Positions 43,894-53,364 of a stretch of DNA of 64,000 nucleotides are shown piece by piece (position 1 is the first letter of the stretch; the number at the start of each line of letters is the position of its first letter). The notes beneath the pieces were generated by a model, which was not told where the DNA came from, did no database searches, and worked only from the letters and a program-made list of their open reading frames with translations. A program made the position numbers and the translations under genes. Origin of the DNA: Lactobacillus huangpiensis (GTDB lineage: Bacteria > Bacillota > Bacilli > Lactobacillales > Lactobacillaceae); assembly GCF_019972815.1 (NCBI RefSeq), contig NZ_BPPA01000002.1, positions 186,001 through 250,000 of the forward strand. Reading direction: 5' to 3'.

Positions 43894-44402
43894 TGCCATT
43901 TTCAAGTGCAGAGAAAAAAGACTTTATGCAATTAGCTTTTCAGCAAGCAAAAAAAGCCCAAAATTTGGGAGAAGTTCCAATTGGAGCTGTAATTGTTGAT
44001 TGTGCAGGGCAAGTTATAGGTACAGGATTTAACCGCCGTGAACTGGATCAAGACTCTACGCAACATGCTGAAATGATTGCTATCAGGGAAGCTTGCAATA
44101 AACTCGGTACTTGGCGTTTAATTGACTGCAGTTTGTTTGTCACTTTAGAACCCTGTCCAATGTGTGCAGGTGCGATTATAAACTCTCGTCTTAAGAGTTT
44201 GTATTTTGGAGCACTTGACCCTAAAGCTGGTGCAGCTGGTAGTGTGGTTAACCTTTTTGATATCGAAAAGTTTAATCATCATCCTAACGTTATTCGGGGA
44301 CTATACCGTGAAGAGTCAAGCCAGATGCTAAAAAACTTTTTTAAAGATATTAGACAAAAACAAAAAGCGAAAAAAGACTCCGGCAAAAATTTCGCAAATT
44401 AG
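43893..44402 (+). CDS. tadA: tRNA-specific adenosine deaminase
   Basis: This 169-residue zinc deaminase converts A34 to inosine in tRNA-Arg(ACG). The zinc/catalytic motifs are TQHAEMIAIREA (HAE) and EPCPMCAGAIINSR (PCxxC). EVPIGAVIVD and GALDPKAGAAGSV are the surrounding family blocks. It is translationally coupled to the preceding methyltransferase gene and followed directly by the SRP RNA and dnaX, as in Bacillus. Confidence 0.95.
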   Translation: MPFSSAEKKDFMQLAFQQAKKAQNLGEVPIGAVIVDCAGQVIGTGFNRRELDQDSTQHAEMIAIREACNKLGTWRLIDCSLFVTLEPCPMCAGAIINSRLKSLYFGALDPKAGAAGSVVNLFDIEKFNHHPNVIRGLYREESSQMLKNFFKDIRQKQKAKKDSGKNFAN

Positions 44403-44436
44403 TGGAAAAATACCTTGAAATACGTTAATATATCTT

Positions 44437-44513
44437 ATGGGCAATGTTTGACCTCCAAAGCGTGTCAGGACCGGAAGGTAGCAGCACTAAGGTTGCTCGG
44501 GCATGTGCCTTTT
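44437..44513 (+). ncRNA. ffs: Signal recognition particle RNA, small bacterial type
   Basis: The apical domain GGACCGGAAGGTAGCAGCA is the universal SRP Alu-less helix 8 core with the GGAA tetraloop. Flanking arms pair (GGGCAATG near 44439 with CATGTGCCT near 44510), giving a hairpin RNA of about 75 nt. It binds Ffh to target membrane proteins. It lies between tadA and dnaX, the conserved Firmicute position. The exact ends are estimated from pairing. Confidence 0.92.
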
Positions 44514-44526
44514 ATTAGACAATTAC

Positions 44527-44563
44527 AAACTCTTAACTCTTTCGAAAGAGTTAAGAGTTTTTT
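44527..44563 (+). terminator. Intrinsic terminator of the SRP RNA
   Basis: AAACTCTTAACTCTTT pairs perfectly with AAAGAGTTAAGAGTTT around CG, ending in TTT; it is very strong and placed 13 nt after the RNA. Confidence 0.93.
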
Positions 44564-44581
44564 ACTAGGGAAGACTGATCA

Positions 44582-46387
44582 ATGGCTTATCAAGCGTTAT
44601 ACCGCAAATGGAGACCCCGCACTTTCGATAGTGTGATTGGTCAAGATGATATTACGGATACTTTGAAAAATGCAATTAAGCGAGGTACAATTTCCCATGC
44701 CTTTTTGTTTGCTGGGCCACGTGGTACTGGAAAAACTTCATGTGCAAAAATTTTGGCTAAAGCATTGAATTGTAGCAATCTGCAGGATGGTGAGCCATGT
44801 AACAAGTGTGCCAATTGTCTTGCAGCCGACAAGGGCGCAATGGCAGACATTATGGAGATTGATGCGGCTTCCAACAATGGCGTTGATGAAATACGTGATA
44901 TTAGAGATAAAGTTAAATACGCTCCAACTCAAGGCAAATACAAAGTTTACATTATTGATGAAGTTCATATGCTGTCAATGGGGGCGTTTAATGCTTTGCT
45001 TAAAACTCTTGAAGAGCCACCGGAACATGTCGTTTTTATCCTGGCCACTACGGAATTGCAAAAAGTGCCAGCGACTATCATATCAAGGACACAGCGTTAT
45101 AATTTTAAGCGTATTTCTCAAACTGACCTTGAAAAAAGAATGAAGTATATTCTTGAAAAAGAAAAAATCAGTTATGATGAAAAAGCCTTAGCCGTAATTG
45201 CTCAAGTAGCTGACGGTGGTATGAGAGATGCGTTAAGCATCTTAGACCAACTTTTAAGTTTTGATAAAAACAAAGTTGAATATGATGCGGCTCTTGAAAT
45301 AACAGGTTTTGCTGATGAAGAAAAGATCGAACAAATTTTATTAGCAATTTTAAATAACGATACAAATGAAGCATTGGCTTTGGCACAGACAGAACTTGAA
45401 AATGGTGCAAGTTCAAAAAACATATTAGATGAACTCATTGAAATAGCGACTAAAGCATTAATGGCTGTTAAAACTAACGATAGTGATCAGAAAATTTTTT
45501 TGAACGATGACTTTATGCAAAAGATTCAGGACGTTAATTCTGAACGTTATTTCCAAGTAATTGCAGCCGCAAATACTGCGTTAAATGATTTGCGCTATAC
45601 TAATCAGCAGCAGATTCCACTAGAGGTATTTTTAGTTGAGTGTGCTAGCAATCAAAAAAGCAAAATAGATTCTGAAAATGTTTTTGCTGATTCAGAAAGT
45701 CAAAAGAATGCAAATACTGATTTGACAGCTGAAATAGCAGCATTAAAAAAGCAAGTTACAGACTTGACTAAAAAAGTTTCTAATTTAAGCAAAAAGCAAA
45801 CTCAAAATAGCAATAAGATTTTTCATCTTGATAGTGCCGTTTCTGATCGAATTGATACTAATAAAAGTAAAAGTTCCAAAGCAAAAACTGCTTCCAAAAC
45901 TAAAAAAACAATCGGAAGCAGGAAAAAGGCTAATGAACAAAATCGTAAACAAGTTTACCATGTCTTAGAGAATGCTACTAAGGATAATCTAGTGGCTATC
46001 AAAAATGTTTGGCCGGATCTGCAATCAGATTTAGGCGTGTCACAACGTGCTTTGCTAGACGTATTGGAACCTGTTGCAGCCAGTTCAGATCAGGTAGTAA
46101 TGAAATGCAAATATACTCTTTGGTTTGAAAAAGCCAGTGAAGATGGTAATTTATTAGATGTGTTGCCAGATGAAATTGCTAAATTTACTAAACATAACTA
46201 TGAAATAGTGCTGGTGCCTGATGAGGATTGGTCCACAGTGCGGGCGGAGTTTTTACAAAAGCATGGTAAAGAACTTCTTAATAAGCAAAAACATTCAAAT
46301 TCAGATTCTGAGCAAGACGAAACAAGTAAACAGGTTGTAGAAAAAGCAAAAGAGCTATTTGGTGACACAGTAAATGTTAAAGACTAA
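44582..46387 (+). CDS. dnaX: DNA polymerase III subunits gamma/tau
   Basis: The clamp-loader ATPase, 601 residues. Walker A is FAGPRGTGKTS (residues 43-53), the zinc-binding Cys set runs over residues 64-79 (CNKCANC), Walker B is YIIDEVHM, and the ATTELQKVPATIISRTQ sensor follows. A Lys-rich linker with coiled-coil character (about 380-420) leads to the tau C-terminal domain that contacts the polymerase. No frameshift slippery site for a separate gamma was looked for in detail. Followed by ybaB and recR. Confidence 0.97.
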   Translation: MAYQALYRKWRPRTFDSVIGQDDITDTLKNAIKRGTISHAFLFAGPRGTGKTSCAKILAKALNCSNLQDGEPCNKCANCLAADKGAMADIMEIDAASNNGVDEIRDIRDKVKYAPTQGKYKVYIIDEVHMLSMGAFNALLKTLEEPPEHVVFILATTELQKVPATIISRTQRYNFKRISQTDLEKRMKYILEKEKISYDEKALAVIAQVADGGMRDALSILDQLLSFDKNKVEYDAALEITGFADEEKIEQILLAILNNDTNEALALAQTELENGASSKNILDELIEIATKALMAVKTNDSDQKIFLNDDFMQKIQDVNSERYFQVIAAANTALNDLRYTNQQQIPLEVFLVECASNQKSKIDSENVFADSESQKNANTDLTAEIAALKKQVTDLTKKVSNLSKKQTQNSNKIFHLDSAVSDRIDTNKSKSSKAKTASKTKKTIGSRKKANEQNRKQVYHVLENATKDNLVAIKNVWPDLQSDLGVSQRALLDVLEPVAASSDQVVMKCKYTLWFEKASEDGNLLDVLPDEIAKFTKHNYEIVLVPDEDWSTVRAEFLQKHGKELLNKQKHSNSDSEQDETSKQVVEKAKELFGDTVNVKD

Positions 46388-46407
46388 AATTTAAAGGAGA
46401 AGGTATT

Positions 46408-46737
46408 ATGAGTAAAAGACCTAATTTTGGTGCTATGGGTGGCATGAATATGCAACAAATGATGAAGCAGGCCAAGAAGTTGCAGGAGCAGATGGCTCAA
46501 GAACAACAAAATATTACTGCACAGGAATTTGTAGGCAAGTCTGCAGATGACTTGGTTGTGGCTACTTTTAGCGGAGATCGCAAATTAAAAAATATTACTA
46601 TTGATAAAGATGCGATTGATCCTGATGATCCTGATATGTTACAAGATTTGATTATTGATGCAGTTAATAAAGGATTAGAAGAAATCGATCAAGCTACTCA
46701 GCAAAGTTTAGGCAAATATACGAAGGGCATGATTTAA
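46408..46737 (+). CDS. YbaB/EbfC family nucleoid-associated protein
   Basis: A 109-residue DNA-binding dimer. It starts with a Met/Gln-rich helix (GGMNMQQMMKQAKKLQEQMA), followed by VVATFSGDRKLKNITIDKDA and a C-terminal helix. It is found between dnaX and recR in most bacteria and is thought to act as a nucleoid protein in recombination-linked processes. AAAGGAGAAGG precedes ATG, and recR starts at the next base after its stop. Confidence 0.94.
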   Translation: MSKRPNFGAMGGMNMQQMMKQAKKLQEQMAQEQQNITAQEFVGKSADDLVVATFSGDRKLKNITIDKDAIDPDDPDMLQDLIIDAVNKGLEEIDQATQQSLGKYTKGMI

Positions 46738-47337
46738 TTGCAGTATCCAGCGCCAATTGCGCATTTAATTGATTCTTACATGAAATTACCTGGTATTGGT
46801 GAAAAAACAGCCACAAGACTTGCATTTTATACGTTAGATATGCCTGATGAAGACGTTCATAGTTTTAGTACTGCGTTAGCCGAGGTGAAGGAAAAACTTC
46901 ATCGTTGCTCTATTTGTGGCAACATAACAGAAAAAGATCCGTGTACTATATGCAGTAATCCTGAACGTGATCAATCGACCATTATGGTAGTTGAGCAGCC
47001 AAAAGATGTGATGGCTTTTGAAGATATGGGTGAATATAGCGGATTATATCATGTTTTGCATGGAGTTTTGTCCCCAATGGATGGTATTGGCCCAGAAGAA
47101 ATTAATATTAAGTCATTAATTGTTCGTCTGCAAAAGCAAGATCGAGTAAAAGAAGTTATTTTGGCCTTAAATTCAACTCCTGAAGGAGAATCAACAGCAA
47201 TGTATATCAGTAAGCTAATCAAGCCGTCTGGTATTAAGGTAACAAGGCTTGCTGCAGGTTTGGCCGTTGGGAGTGATATTGAATACGCTAATTCAATAAC
47301 TTTGAAACGAGCAGTACAGGGGAGAACTTCAATCTAA
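46738..47337 (+). CDS. recR: Recombination protein RecR
   Basis: This 199-residue ring-forming protein works with RecF/RecO to load RecA at gaps. It has the helix-hairpin-helix [15 protein letters not shown], the zinc finger [16 protein letters not shown], and a Toprim domain starting [15 protein letters not shown]. The start codon is TTG 46738, directly abutting the ybaB stop. It overlaps yaaL by 1 nt. Confidence 0.96.
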   Translation: MQYPAPIAHLIDSYMKLPGIGEKTATRLAFYTLDMPDEDVHSFSTALAEVKEKLHRCSICGNITEKDPCTICSNPERDQSTIMVVEQPKDVMAFEDMGEYSGLYHVLHGVLSPMDGIGPEEINIKSLIVRLQKQDRVKEVILALNSTPEGESTAMYISKLIKPSGIKVTRLAAGLAVGSDIEYANSITLKRAVQGRTSI

Positions 47338-47567
47338 TGGCACGTAACAAAATTAAAAATATGGGTGATGAGTGGCTCATAACTACTATTGAAAACTTAC
47401 AGGAACAGATTGCTGTTCAAAAAAATCTTGATCCGACAACGCTTGATATGTCTGAAGATAATGTAGTAACAGGTAAAATTTTAAGAGCCAAGTATTCATT
47501 TTTATATGATGAAGCGCGACATCGTCATACAAGATTTAGTGGTTTTACCAATGCAATTTCTGACTAA
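47337..47567 (+). CDS. YaaL family protein (DUF2508)
   Basis: A 76-residue charged, helical protein. ILRAKYSFLYDEARHRHTRF is the family signature and the position right after recR matches Bacillus yaaL. Function unknown. The start overlaps the recR stop (TAATG), so it is translated by coupling, and a terminator begins on its stop codon. Confidence 0.87.
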   Translation: MARNKIKNMGDEWLITTIENLQEQIAVQKNLDPTTLDMSEDNVVTGKILRAKYSFLYDEARHRHTRFSGFTNAISD

Positions 47568-47592
47568 AGTCCTTTTTCAAAAGGGCTTTTTA
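47566..47592 (+). terminator. Intrinsic terminator of the dnaX-ybaB-recR-yaaL operon
   Basis: AAAGTCCTTTT pairs with AAAAGGGCTTT around TC, then T residues. Confidence 0.87.
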
Positions 47593-47669
47593 TTTTGATT
47601 AAAAATTAAAAGTACGTTGGGGTGTTCATATAAAGAGAACTCTTGTAAAATAGAAACATGGAGAGTTTT

Positions 47670-48317
47670 ATGAAGAGTTATTTTATCAGTTTTGAAGGTC
47701 CGGATGGGTCTGGAAAAAGTACAGTTTTAAAGCAAGTTGTGGCAGAAATTGGGCCTAGACTTAAAACACAATATCTAGTAACCCGGGAACCAGGAGGCTC
47801 AAAAATTGCTGAGAAAATTCGTCAATTAATTTTGGACCCGGTTAATGAAGAAATGTCTGCGAAAACTGAAGCTTTACTTTATGCAGCTTCTCGTAGTCAG
47901 CATATGTTTGAAACTGTCATACCAGCACTTAAAGCAGGAAAAATAGTTTTTTCAGATCGTTTTGTTGATAGTTCATTGGCTTATCAAGGTGCAGGACGAG
48001 AATTAGGTATTGCTGCAGTAAAACAGATTAATGATTTTGCTACAAGTAAAATTGAGCCTGATCTAACTATTTTTCTGGATGTTAAGCCACAAGTTGGATT
48101 AACCAGAATTGCCAAGGAACGTGCTGGTAAAGAAGATCGCTTGGAACAGGAAAAATTAAATTTTCATCAAAAAGTTTATCAGGGTTATCAAGAAGTAATT
48201 AAGGCTCATCCTGAAAGAATAAAGGTAGTTGATGCAAATAAACCCTTTAATTTAGTAGTAGAGGATTGTGTTAAAATAATTGCAAACCAATTACCAGCAG
48301 ATTTGTTAAAGGACTGA
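47670..48317 (+). CDS. tmk: Thymidylate kinase
   Basis: A 215-residue kinase phosphorylating dTMP to dTDP. P-loop [14 protein letters not shown], the DRF/base region [17 protein letters not shown] with the dTMP-binding Arg, and the LID ([12 protein letters not shown]) are clear. I start at ATG 47670, with GGAGAG just upstream. The ATG at 47658 would add four residues and has no ribosome site, though it supplies the G-rich stretch. It begins a new operon with darA, holB, yabA and rsmI. Confidence 0.95.
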   Translation: MKSYFISFEGPDGSGKSTVLKQVVAEIGPRLKTQYLVTREPGGSKIAEKIRQLILDPVNEEMSAKTEALLYAASRSQHMFETVIPALKAGKIVFSDRFVDSSLAYQGAGRELGIAAVKQINDFATSKIEPDLTIFLDVKPQVGLTRIAKERAGKEDRLEQEKLNFHQKVYQGYQEVIKAHPERIKVVDANKPFNLVVEDCVKIIANQLPADLLKD

Positions 48318-48322
48318 TTAAA

Positions 48323-48646
48323 ATGAAGTTAATAGTTGCAATTGTTCAAAAAGAAGATGCTAATAGGCTCCAACGTACCTTTGTTAAGGAAAGCATTCGT
48401 GCGACTAAGCTTGCTACGACTGGAGGATTTCTAAGTGAAGGCAACACTACTTTTCTTATCGGAATAGATGATAAACATGTCAAGCAGGTTTTGCGCATCA
48501 TCAAGGAAGAGTCTAAATCTCGTGAAGAATATATGAACCCTAATTTGGTTATGACAGGTTTTGATATTAGTAGCCAACCAGTGAAAATTACAGTTGGCGG
48601 AGCCACTTGTTTTGTTTTGCCTGTTGAAGAATTCAAGCAGTTCTGA
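48323..48646 (+). CDS. Cyclic-di-AMP receptor protein (DarA/PstA, YaaQ family)
   Basis: A 107-residue PII-like trimeric protein. It begins KLIVAIVQKEDANRL, followed by TKLATTGGFLSEGNTTFLIG, the long T-loop-containing core that binds c-di-AMP. It sits between tmk and holB as in Bacillus (yaaQ). Its downstream partner is unknown. It overlaps holB by 1 nt. The name PstA is avoided here because a phosphate permease PstA is also in the window. Confidence 0.92.
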   Translation: MKLIVAIVQKEDANRLQRTFVKESIRATKLATTGGFLSEGNTTFLIGIDDKHVKQVLRIIKEESKSREEYMNPNLVMTGFDISSQPVKITVGGATCFVLPVEEFKQF

Positions 48647-49506
48647 TGTCAATTGATATTACAAAAAGAGGCAAGAAGCAGTCTGAACTTTTGGGTCATG
48701 CTTTTGAGCAAAAGAAATTGGCTCATAGCTACTTATTTGTTGATGCCAATGAAGTCCAGGCATTAAATACAGCATATTGGTTAGCTTGTCTCTTTAATTG
48801 TAGCGGTACTGAAAAACCGGATGGTACGTGTCAGAATTGCAGGCAAATTATTTCAGGCAATCACCCTGATGTACTATTGATAGAGCCTGAAAGCAAGCAA
48901 AATTTGGGAATTGATCAAGTCCGTGTTTTGAAGGAAGAACTAGCTAAAAGTCCGGTTCAAAGCAGTGTACGTTTCTTTTTTATTAATGAAGCGCAGAAGT
49001 TAACTTTGCCTGCTGCTAATGCTTTACTTAATTTATTAGAAGAACCTATTGCTCCTGTTGTTACTATTTTAATCACAAATAATACCGATCAAATTTTGCC
49101 AACTATTCGCTCACGTACTCAAATTATTAATTTCACGCTCAATCAAAAAAAACATGACAAGAGTGAAGAATTACTGGCAAATGGTTTTAGTCCGAGTGAA
49201 GTTGACTCACTGGAAGATACAGCTAAATTAGATAAAGGAAGCAAATATTTTTACCAAGAAATGCTTGAACATAACTCACTTTCACTTGTGAGTGCACATC
49301 AGTTAGCAGAAATGGCTAAAAGCAAAAGTGAGCAAAATTATGTTCTCTTTTTACTTAAAAAATGGGCTCAAGCAGAATTAAAAAGCAATAATCAAAAAAA
49401 CGGGGCAAGGATGTTAAAGTATTTGCTTGAAATTGACAAAATGCAATACAGCAATGTTAGTTTTCGCAATTTACTCGACTTTCTTGCTTTACAATGGAAG
49501 CGGTAG
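48646..49506 (+). CDS. holB: DNA polymerase III subunit delta'
   Basis: A 286-residue clamp-loader subunit with the AAA+ fold: HAFEQKKLAHSYLFVDANEV in place of a strict P-loop, zinc-type Cys residues (LFNCSGTEKPDGTCQNC), FINEAQKLTLPAANALLNLL and the SRC-like IRSRTQIINF. It lacks a canonical Walker A Lys motif, as expected for a non-hydrolysing delta'. It is coupled to darA (1-nt overlap) and adjoins yabA. Confidence 0.93.
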   Translation: MSIDITKRGKKQSELLGHAFEQKKLAHSYLFVDANEVQALNTAYWLACLFNCSGTEKPDGTCQNCRQIISGNHPDVLLIEPESKQNLGIDQVRVLKEELAKSPVQSSVRFFFINEAQKLTLPAANALLNLLEEPIAPVVTILITNNTDQILPTIRSRTQIINFTLNQKKHDKSEELLANGFSPSEVDSLEDTAKLDKGSKYFYQEMLEHNSLSLVSAHQLAEMAKSKSEQNYVLFLLKKWAQAELKSNNQKNGARMLKYLLEIDKMQYSNVSFRNLLDFLALQWKR

Positions 49507-49512
49507 GTGTTC

Positions 49513-49851
49513 ATGGTGGATTCTTATTCAAAGTTGGAACAACTTCACGATTCAATGGTTAGCATGACCAAAACAATCGAAAGTTTAGAAAATAGTATTT
49601 TGGAAACGTTGAAAGAAAATACGGAATTAAAAGTAGAGAATCAATTGCTGCGTGAAAAAATGGACAAAATGAATAATGCCCACAATAGCACCGTTAAAAC
49701 TCAGAGTGGTCTTGAATCTTTACGGCAAATTTATAGTTCAGGTTACCATATTTGCAATATGTACTATGGCTCTCACCGTGATCCTAATACTGACTGCATG
49801 TTTTGTTTGGATATTCTTGATAATTTTGGAGAGAAAAAGAAAAAACATTAA
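49513..49851 (+). CDS. yabA: Replication initiation control protein YabA
   Basis: A 112-residue tetrameric regulator that binds DnaA and DnaN to limit initiation. It has an N-terminal leucine-zipper coiled coil (SMTKTIESLENSILETLKEN, then LKVENQLLREKM) and a C-terminal zinc domain (GYHICNMYYG and DCMFCLDIL). AGGTG lies just upstream of ATG 49513; GTG 49507 and GTG 49516 are alternative starts of nearly the same length. Confidence 0.92.
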   Translation: MVDSYSKLEQLHDSMVSMTKTIESLENSILETLKENTELKVENQLLREKMDKMNNAHNSTVKTQSGLESLRQIYSSGYHICNMYYGSHRDPNTDCMFCLDILDNFGEKKKKH

Positions 49852-49863
49852 AGGATTGATTAA

Positions 49864-50718
49864 ATGCAAAGGCAAAGTAGTTATGGCCAAGACAACGGCA
49901 AACTTTTTTTAGTGCCAACTCCTATTGGTAACCTTGAAGACATTACCCTTAGAGCAAAAAGAATTTTACAGGAAGCTGATTATATTGCTGCTGAAGATAC
50001 TAGAACAAGTGGAATTCTGCTTGAAAAAATTGGGGTTCATAATCATATGCTTTCCTTTCACAAATATAATTCAAAAGAAAGGGCACCGGAATTAATTAAG
50101 TTAATGAAGAACGGGGCAGTTATTGCTGAAATTAGCGATGCAGGGATGCCAGTCATTTCAGATCCGGGATACATTTTAGTGCAAGAATGTATCAAAAATA
50201 ATATTCCCGTAGTGCCTCTGCCCGGTGCTTCCGCATTTGCTACTGCATTAATTGCTTCTGGCTTTGATGCACAACCTTTTACATATTATGGCTTTTTACC
50301 ACGCAAAAAAAGTGAACAACAATCTTTTTTTGAACAAATGAATAAAGCACGAGCTACCTCTATTTTTTATGAAGCACCACACAGAATGGTAAAAACTCTC
50401 AATAATATGTCTGAAATACTGGATTCTGAACGAAAAATTGTTGTTGCCAGGGAGCTTACTAAAATTCATGAAGAATTTATTCGTGGTACAATCAGTGATG
50501 TTACAGATTATTTTAAACAAAATGCTCCTAGAGGTGAATTCGTTGTTTTAATTTCTCCTAATGTTGCTCAAGAAACGCAATTGTCGTGGGCCGAATTAAT
50601 TAAATCGGTGAACCGGTTAGTTGACAAAGGAGAAAGTAAAAAATCGGCGATTAAGACAGTAGCTCAAGAAAATAATGTTTCAAAAAATGAGCTTTATGAA
50701 CGTTACCATCAAAAGTAG
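49864..50718 (+). CDS. rsmI: 16S rRNA 2'-O-ribose C1402 methyltransferase
   Basis: A 284-residue tetrapyrrole-methylase-fold enzyme. FLVPTPIGNLEDITLRAKRI, AAEDTRTSGILLEK, ISDAGMPVISDPGYILV and PLPGASAFATALIASG are the RsmI signatures. It methylates C1402 in the decoding centre. AAAGGATTG lies upstream of ATG. The C-terminal helical extension (SKKSAIKTVAQENNVSKNEL) is a normal part of the family. Confidence 0.95.
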   Translation: MQRQSSYGQDNGKLFLVPTPIGNLEDITLRAKRILQEADYIAAEDTRTSGILLEKIGVHNHMLSFHKYNSKERAPELIKLMKNGAVIAEISDAGMPVISDPGYILVQECIKNNIPVVPLPGASAFATALIASGFDAQPFTYYGFLPRKKSEQQSFFEQMNKARATSIFYEAPHRMVKTLNNMSEILDSERKIVVARELTKIHEEFIRGTISDVTDYFKQNAPRGEFVVLISPNVAQETQLSWAELIKSVNRLVDKGESKKSAIKTVAQENNVSKNELYERYHQK

Positions 50719-50726
50719 GTGAAAGT

Positions 50727-51464
50727 ATGAAGTATAGTGAAAAACATATAGTAAATTATTATGAGTGTGATGAAAATAAAAATTTGAAATTACCTGCAAT
50801 GATTGATTTAATGATGAGCGTTTCAGAGCATCAATTGGACTCAGGCAATGGCAGTACAAGTGCGTTAACTAAAAGAGGATTAGGCTGGGTTGTAACACAA
50901 TATCATATTGAAGTGGCACGTCTGCCCAGACCAAATGAAGAAATTACGCTCACAACCGAACCATTTGGCTATAACCGTTTTTTAGAATATAGAAGTTACG
51001 TTTTTACAGATCAAAATGGCAACGAGCTGATAACTGTTAAAAGCGAATGGGTTTTATTTGATTTACAGACTCGTAAATTGGTGTCGACAGACAAGGAAAT
51101 GATGTCTGAACTGGGAATCCCACTTTTAAAAAAATTACCCCGTTTCCCTAGGTTGCGAGTTCAGGATGAATATCAAAATGAGAGGCAATATCGGGTTCGT
51201 TATGATGATTTAGATACAAATCATCACATGACAAATGGACATTATTTTAACTGGTTTATTGATACATTGGATCGTGATTTTTTGAAAAATCATATTGTCA
51301 AGACTATTGATATTAAATTTAACCTTGAAGTGCGGTATGGGGAAGCACCATATTCGCGCGTTAGTGTAATCAGTGATGAAAATGGTATTAAATCATATCA
51401 TACAATTGCGGATGATGACAAAAATGATAAAGCTGTTTGTGAACTAACTTGGCGCAAAATATAA
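50727..51464 (+). CDS. Acyl-ACP thioesterase
   Basis: A 245-residue double hot-dog protein of the bacterial FatA/FatB-like family common in lactobacilli. The N-terminal hot-dog has LKLPAMIDLMMSVSEHQLDS and GLGWVVTQYHIEVARLPRPN; the C-terminal one has VRYDDLDTNHHMTNGHYFNW, with the catalytic Asn/His pattern. It releases fatty acids from acyl carrier protein. TAGGTGAAAGT precedes ATG, 8 nt after rsmI. Confidence 0.9.
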   Translation: MKYSEKHIVNYYECDENKNLKLPAMIDLMMSVSEHQLDSGNGSTSALTKRGLGWVVTQYHIEVARLPRPNEEITLTTEPFGYNRFLEYRSYVFTDQNGNELITVKSEWVLFDLQTRKLVSTDKEMMSELGIPLLKKLPRFPRLRVQDEYQNERQYRVRYDDLDTNHHMTNGHYFNWFIDTLDRDFLKNHIVKTIDIKFNLEVRYGEAPYSRVSVISDENGIKSYHTIADDDKNDKAVCELTWRKI

Positions 51465-51519
51465 TATAATTATTTTTTGTGTTTTCACAAAAATTAACTA
51501 AAGAAAGAATGTGCTGAAA

Positions 51520-52038
51520 ATGACTATTAAAGAGATGCTTAAGGTCGAATTGCGAGACCTTGTCCTTTTAGGAATTATTGTTGCAATGAAAATTATTCTT
51601 AGTCGTTTTACAGTTGGAACAACTATTGTGCATGTTAGCCTTGGATTTATAGGCAGTGTAATGCTAGGTTATTTGTTTGGACCAGTATGGGGAAGCATTG
51701 GTGGTGGAATTAGTGATTTGGTTTCATCAGCTCTATTTGGCAATCAAGGGGGCTTTTTCCTTGGCTTTACATTGAGTGCTATGATAGGTCCCTTTATTTA
51801 TGGCTTGGTTTTTTATCAAAAGCCAGTTAAAGTATGGCGGATAATTCTTGCAACTCTATTAGTAACTGTTGTTGTTAATATAGGTTTAAATACGCTTTGG
51901 GTTCACCTCCTTTACGGCATGGACTTTCGCGTTGTCCTTATTCAACGAATACCTAAAGAAGCGATTACTCCGTGGCTAGAGATGATTATTAGTTACTTTG
52001 TTTTAAACGCCATTTCACGCGTTAAAATAAAAAGGTAA
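51520..52038 (+). CDS. ECF transporter S component, folate-family (FolT-like)
   Basis: A 172-residue membrane protein with six helices and the ECF S-component pattern: LVLLGIIVAMKIILSRFTVG, then GYLFGPVWGSIGGGISDLVS and NIGLNTLWVHLLYGMDFRVV. The NTLW...YG...R block resembles folate-binding FolT proteins. It captures the vitamin and delivers it to the shared EcfAA'T module, which is not in this window. ATG 51520 is chosen over GTG 51511 because the weak AAGAAAG site fits it better. Confidence 0.82.
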   Translation: MTIKEMLKVELRDLVLLGIIVAMKIILSRFTVGTTIVHVSLGFIGSVMLGYLFGPVWGSIGGGISDLVSSALFGNQGGFFLGFTLSAMIGPFIYGLVFYQKPVKVWRIILATLLVTVVVNIGLNTLWVHLLYGMDFRVVLIQRIPKEAITPWLEMIISYFVLNAISRVKIKR

Positions 52039-52066
52039 TTTTCGAAAAGAGAATAAAAATTTTAGA

Positions 52067-52813
52067 ATGAAAATTTTGAGTATGTCCACTGCGACAAATA
52101 ATTTAAGCGTAGCTTTAAATGATAATAGTAAGACTATTGCAGAAAAAAACGAATTTGATAAACAAAATCACAGTGCACATTTGGATCCTTTAATTGACCA
52201 AATTTTAAAAGAACATAATCTGGAATTAGCTGAAATTGATCGCTTTGCCGTTGCGATAGGACCAGGTTCATATACAGGTTTGCGAATAGGTGTGACTACT
52301 GCTAAGATGTTTGCCAGCATATTAAATAAGGATGTAGTTGGTGTGTCTACTTTGCAGGCTTTAGCTTCCAGTTGCAATGAACAAGCAACGTTAATAGTAG
52401 CAGGTATAGATGCTCGCAATAATAATTATTTTGCAGGAGCCTATATAAATAATGAAAAAGGTAATGTACCTGACTGCGTGATTCCCGATGGTCACTATCA
52501 CATTGATACTCTTTTAAGTGCGATATCAGAATATTGTACAGCTAATAATTTGGAAAAAGTGATTTATGTTGGGACTGGCTTTGAAAAGCAGGAAGAGGCT
52601 ATAAGAAAGACAAATATTCCCTTCAGTTTTGGCACGGAAAAACAGAATGTTGTTCATGCTGGTTTAATAGGTAAGCTGGCTCTGAATGCTAAACCTGATG
52701 ACCCTGATCAATTATTGCCGAATTATTTGCGTCGCACGCAAGCTGAAATTGACTGGCATAAAAAGACAGGGGAAGCCTATAAACCAGATAGCAATTATGT
52801 GGAAGAAGTTTAA
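52067..52813 (+). CDS. tsaB: tRNA threonylcarbamoyladenosine biosynthesis protein TsaB
   Basis: A 248-residue ASKHA-fold protein that forms the TsaBD heterodimer for t6A37 synthesis. ILSMSTATNNLSVALND and VAIGPGSYTGLRIGVTTAKM are the family signatures, and it lacks the metal-binding His pair of TsaD. It is the first of three genes with rimI and tsaD; tsaE must lie elsewhere. The ribosome site is weak. It overlaps rimI by 17 nt. Confidence 0.94.
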   Translation: MKILSMSTATNNLSVALNDNSKTIAEKNEFDKQNHSAHLDPLIDQILKEHNLELAEIDRFAVAIGPGSYTGLRIGVTTAKMFASILNKDVVGVSTLQALASSCNEQATLIVAGIDARNNNYFAGAYINNEKGNVPDCVIPDGHYHIDTLLSAISEYCTANNLEKVIYVGTGFEKQEEAIRKTNIPFSFGTEKQNVVHAGLIGKLALNAKPDDPDQLLPNYLRRTQAEIDWHKKTGEAYKPDSNYVEEV

Positions 52814-53348
52814 GCATTTTGGGTCTTTTTGGCTTTTAGCAAAAGAAAAAAAGTTTATTAAGTTTGTGCCAGAAAAAATCATTGTGAATCAATCTAGTCT
52901 GAGTATCAGGCAAGCCCAAGTTAAAGATATTTCTGCAATATTGTTATTGGAGCAAAGTCTTTATCAGGGTAAACAACCGTGGAATTCAATGGCTTTTCAT
53001 ACTGAAATAAGTAGAAATGATTCACTGTATTTAGTTGTATTGCAAACTCAGTGTGTCATTGGCTTAATTGGTGTGCATTTTGACGTTAGTAGTGCACATA
53101 TTACTAATCTGATGGTTGATTCATCTTGGCAAAAACTGGGAATTGGTACTTATTTAATTAAAAAAGTAATTGAAATTGCTAAAAATAAAAACTGTAAAGA
53201 ACTTAGTTTGGAAGTAAAAGATAATAATTTTACTGCTCAAAATTTATATTATAAGTTAGGTTTTACGGTGAGTTTTGTGTGGCCTAATTATTACCAGAGT
53301 TCGCATCAAGATGCTTTTAACATGGTGCTTAAATTGGCAAGTGACTAA
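52797..53348 (+). CDS. rimI: Ribosomal protein alanine N-acetyltransferase RimI-like
   Basis: A 183-residue GNAT protein. The acetyl-CoA motif is [20 protein letters not shown], followed by [19 protein letters not shown]. It has about 35 extra N-terminal residues ([20 protein letters not shown]) ahead of the usual [10 protein letters not shown] start. The position between tsaB and tsaD is the conserved rimI location. ATG 52797 lies within the tsaB end, implying coupling; a longer upstream frame has no support. Confidence 0.88.
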   Translation: MWKKFKHFGSFWLLAKEKKFIKFVPEKIIVNQSSLSIRQAQVKDISAILLLEQSLYQGKQPWNSMAFHTEISRNDSLYLVVLQTQCVIGLIGVHFDVSSAHITNLMVDSSWQKLGIGTYLIKKVIEIAKNKNCKELSLEVKDNNFTAQNLYYKLGFTVSFVWPNYYQSSHQDAFNMVLKLASD

Positions 53349-53364
53349 AAGAAAGGAAATTAAA

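Noticed and set aside
44415-44636. 73-residue ORF across the SRP RNA and dnaX start
   Set aside because: It overlaps the SRP RNA and its terminator completely; the RNA assignment is far stronger and the peptide shows no conserved pattern.
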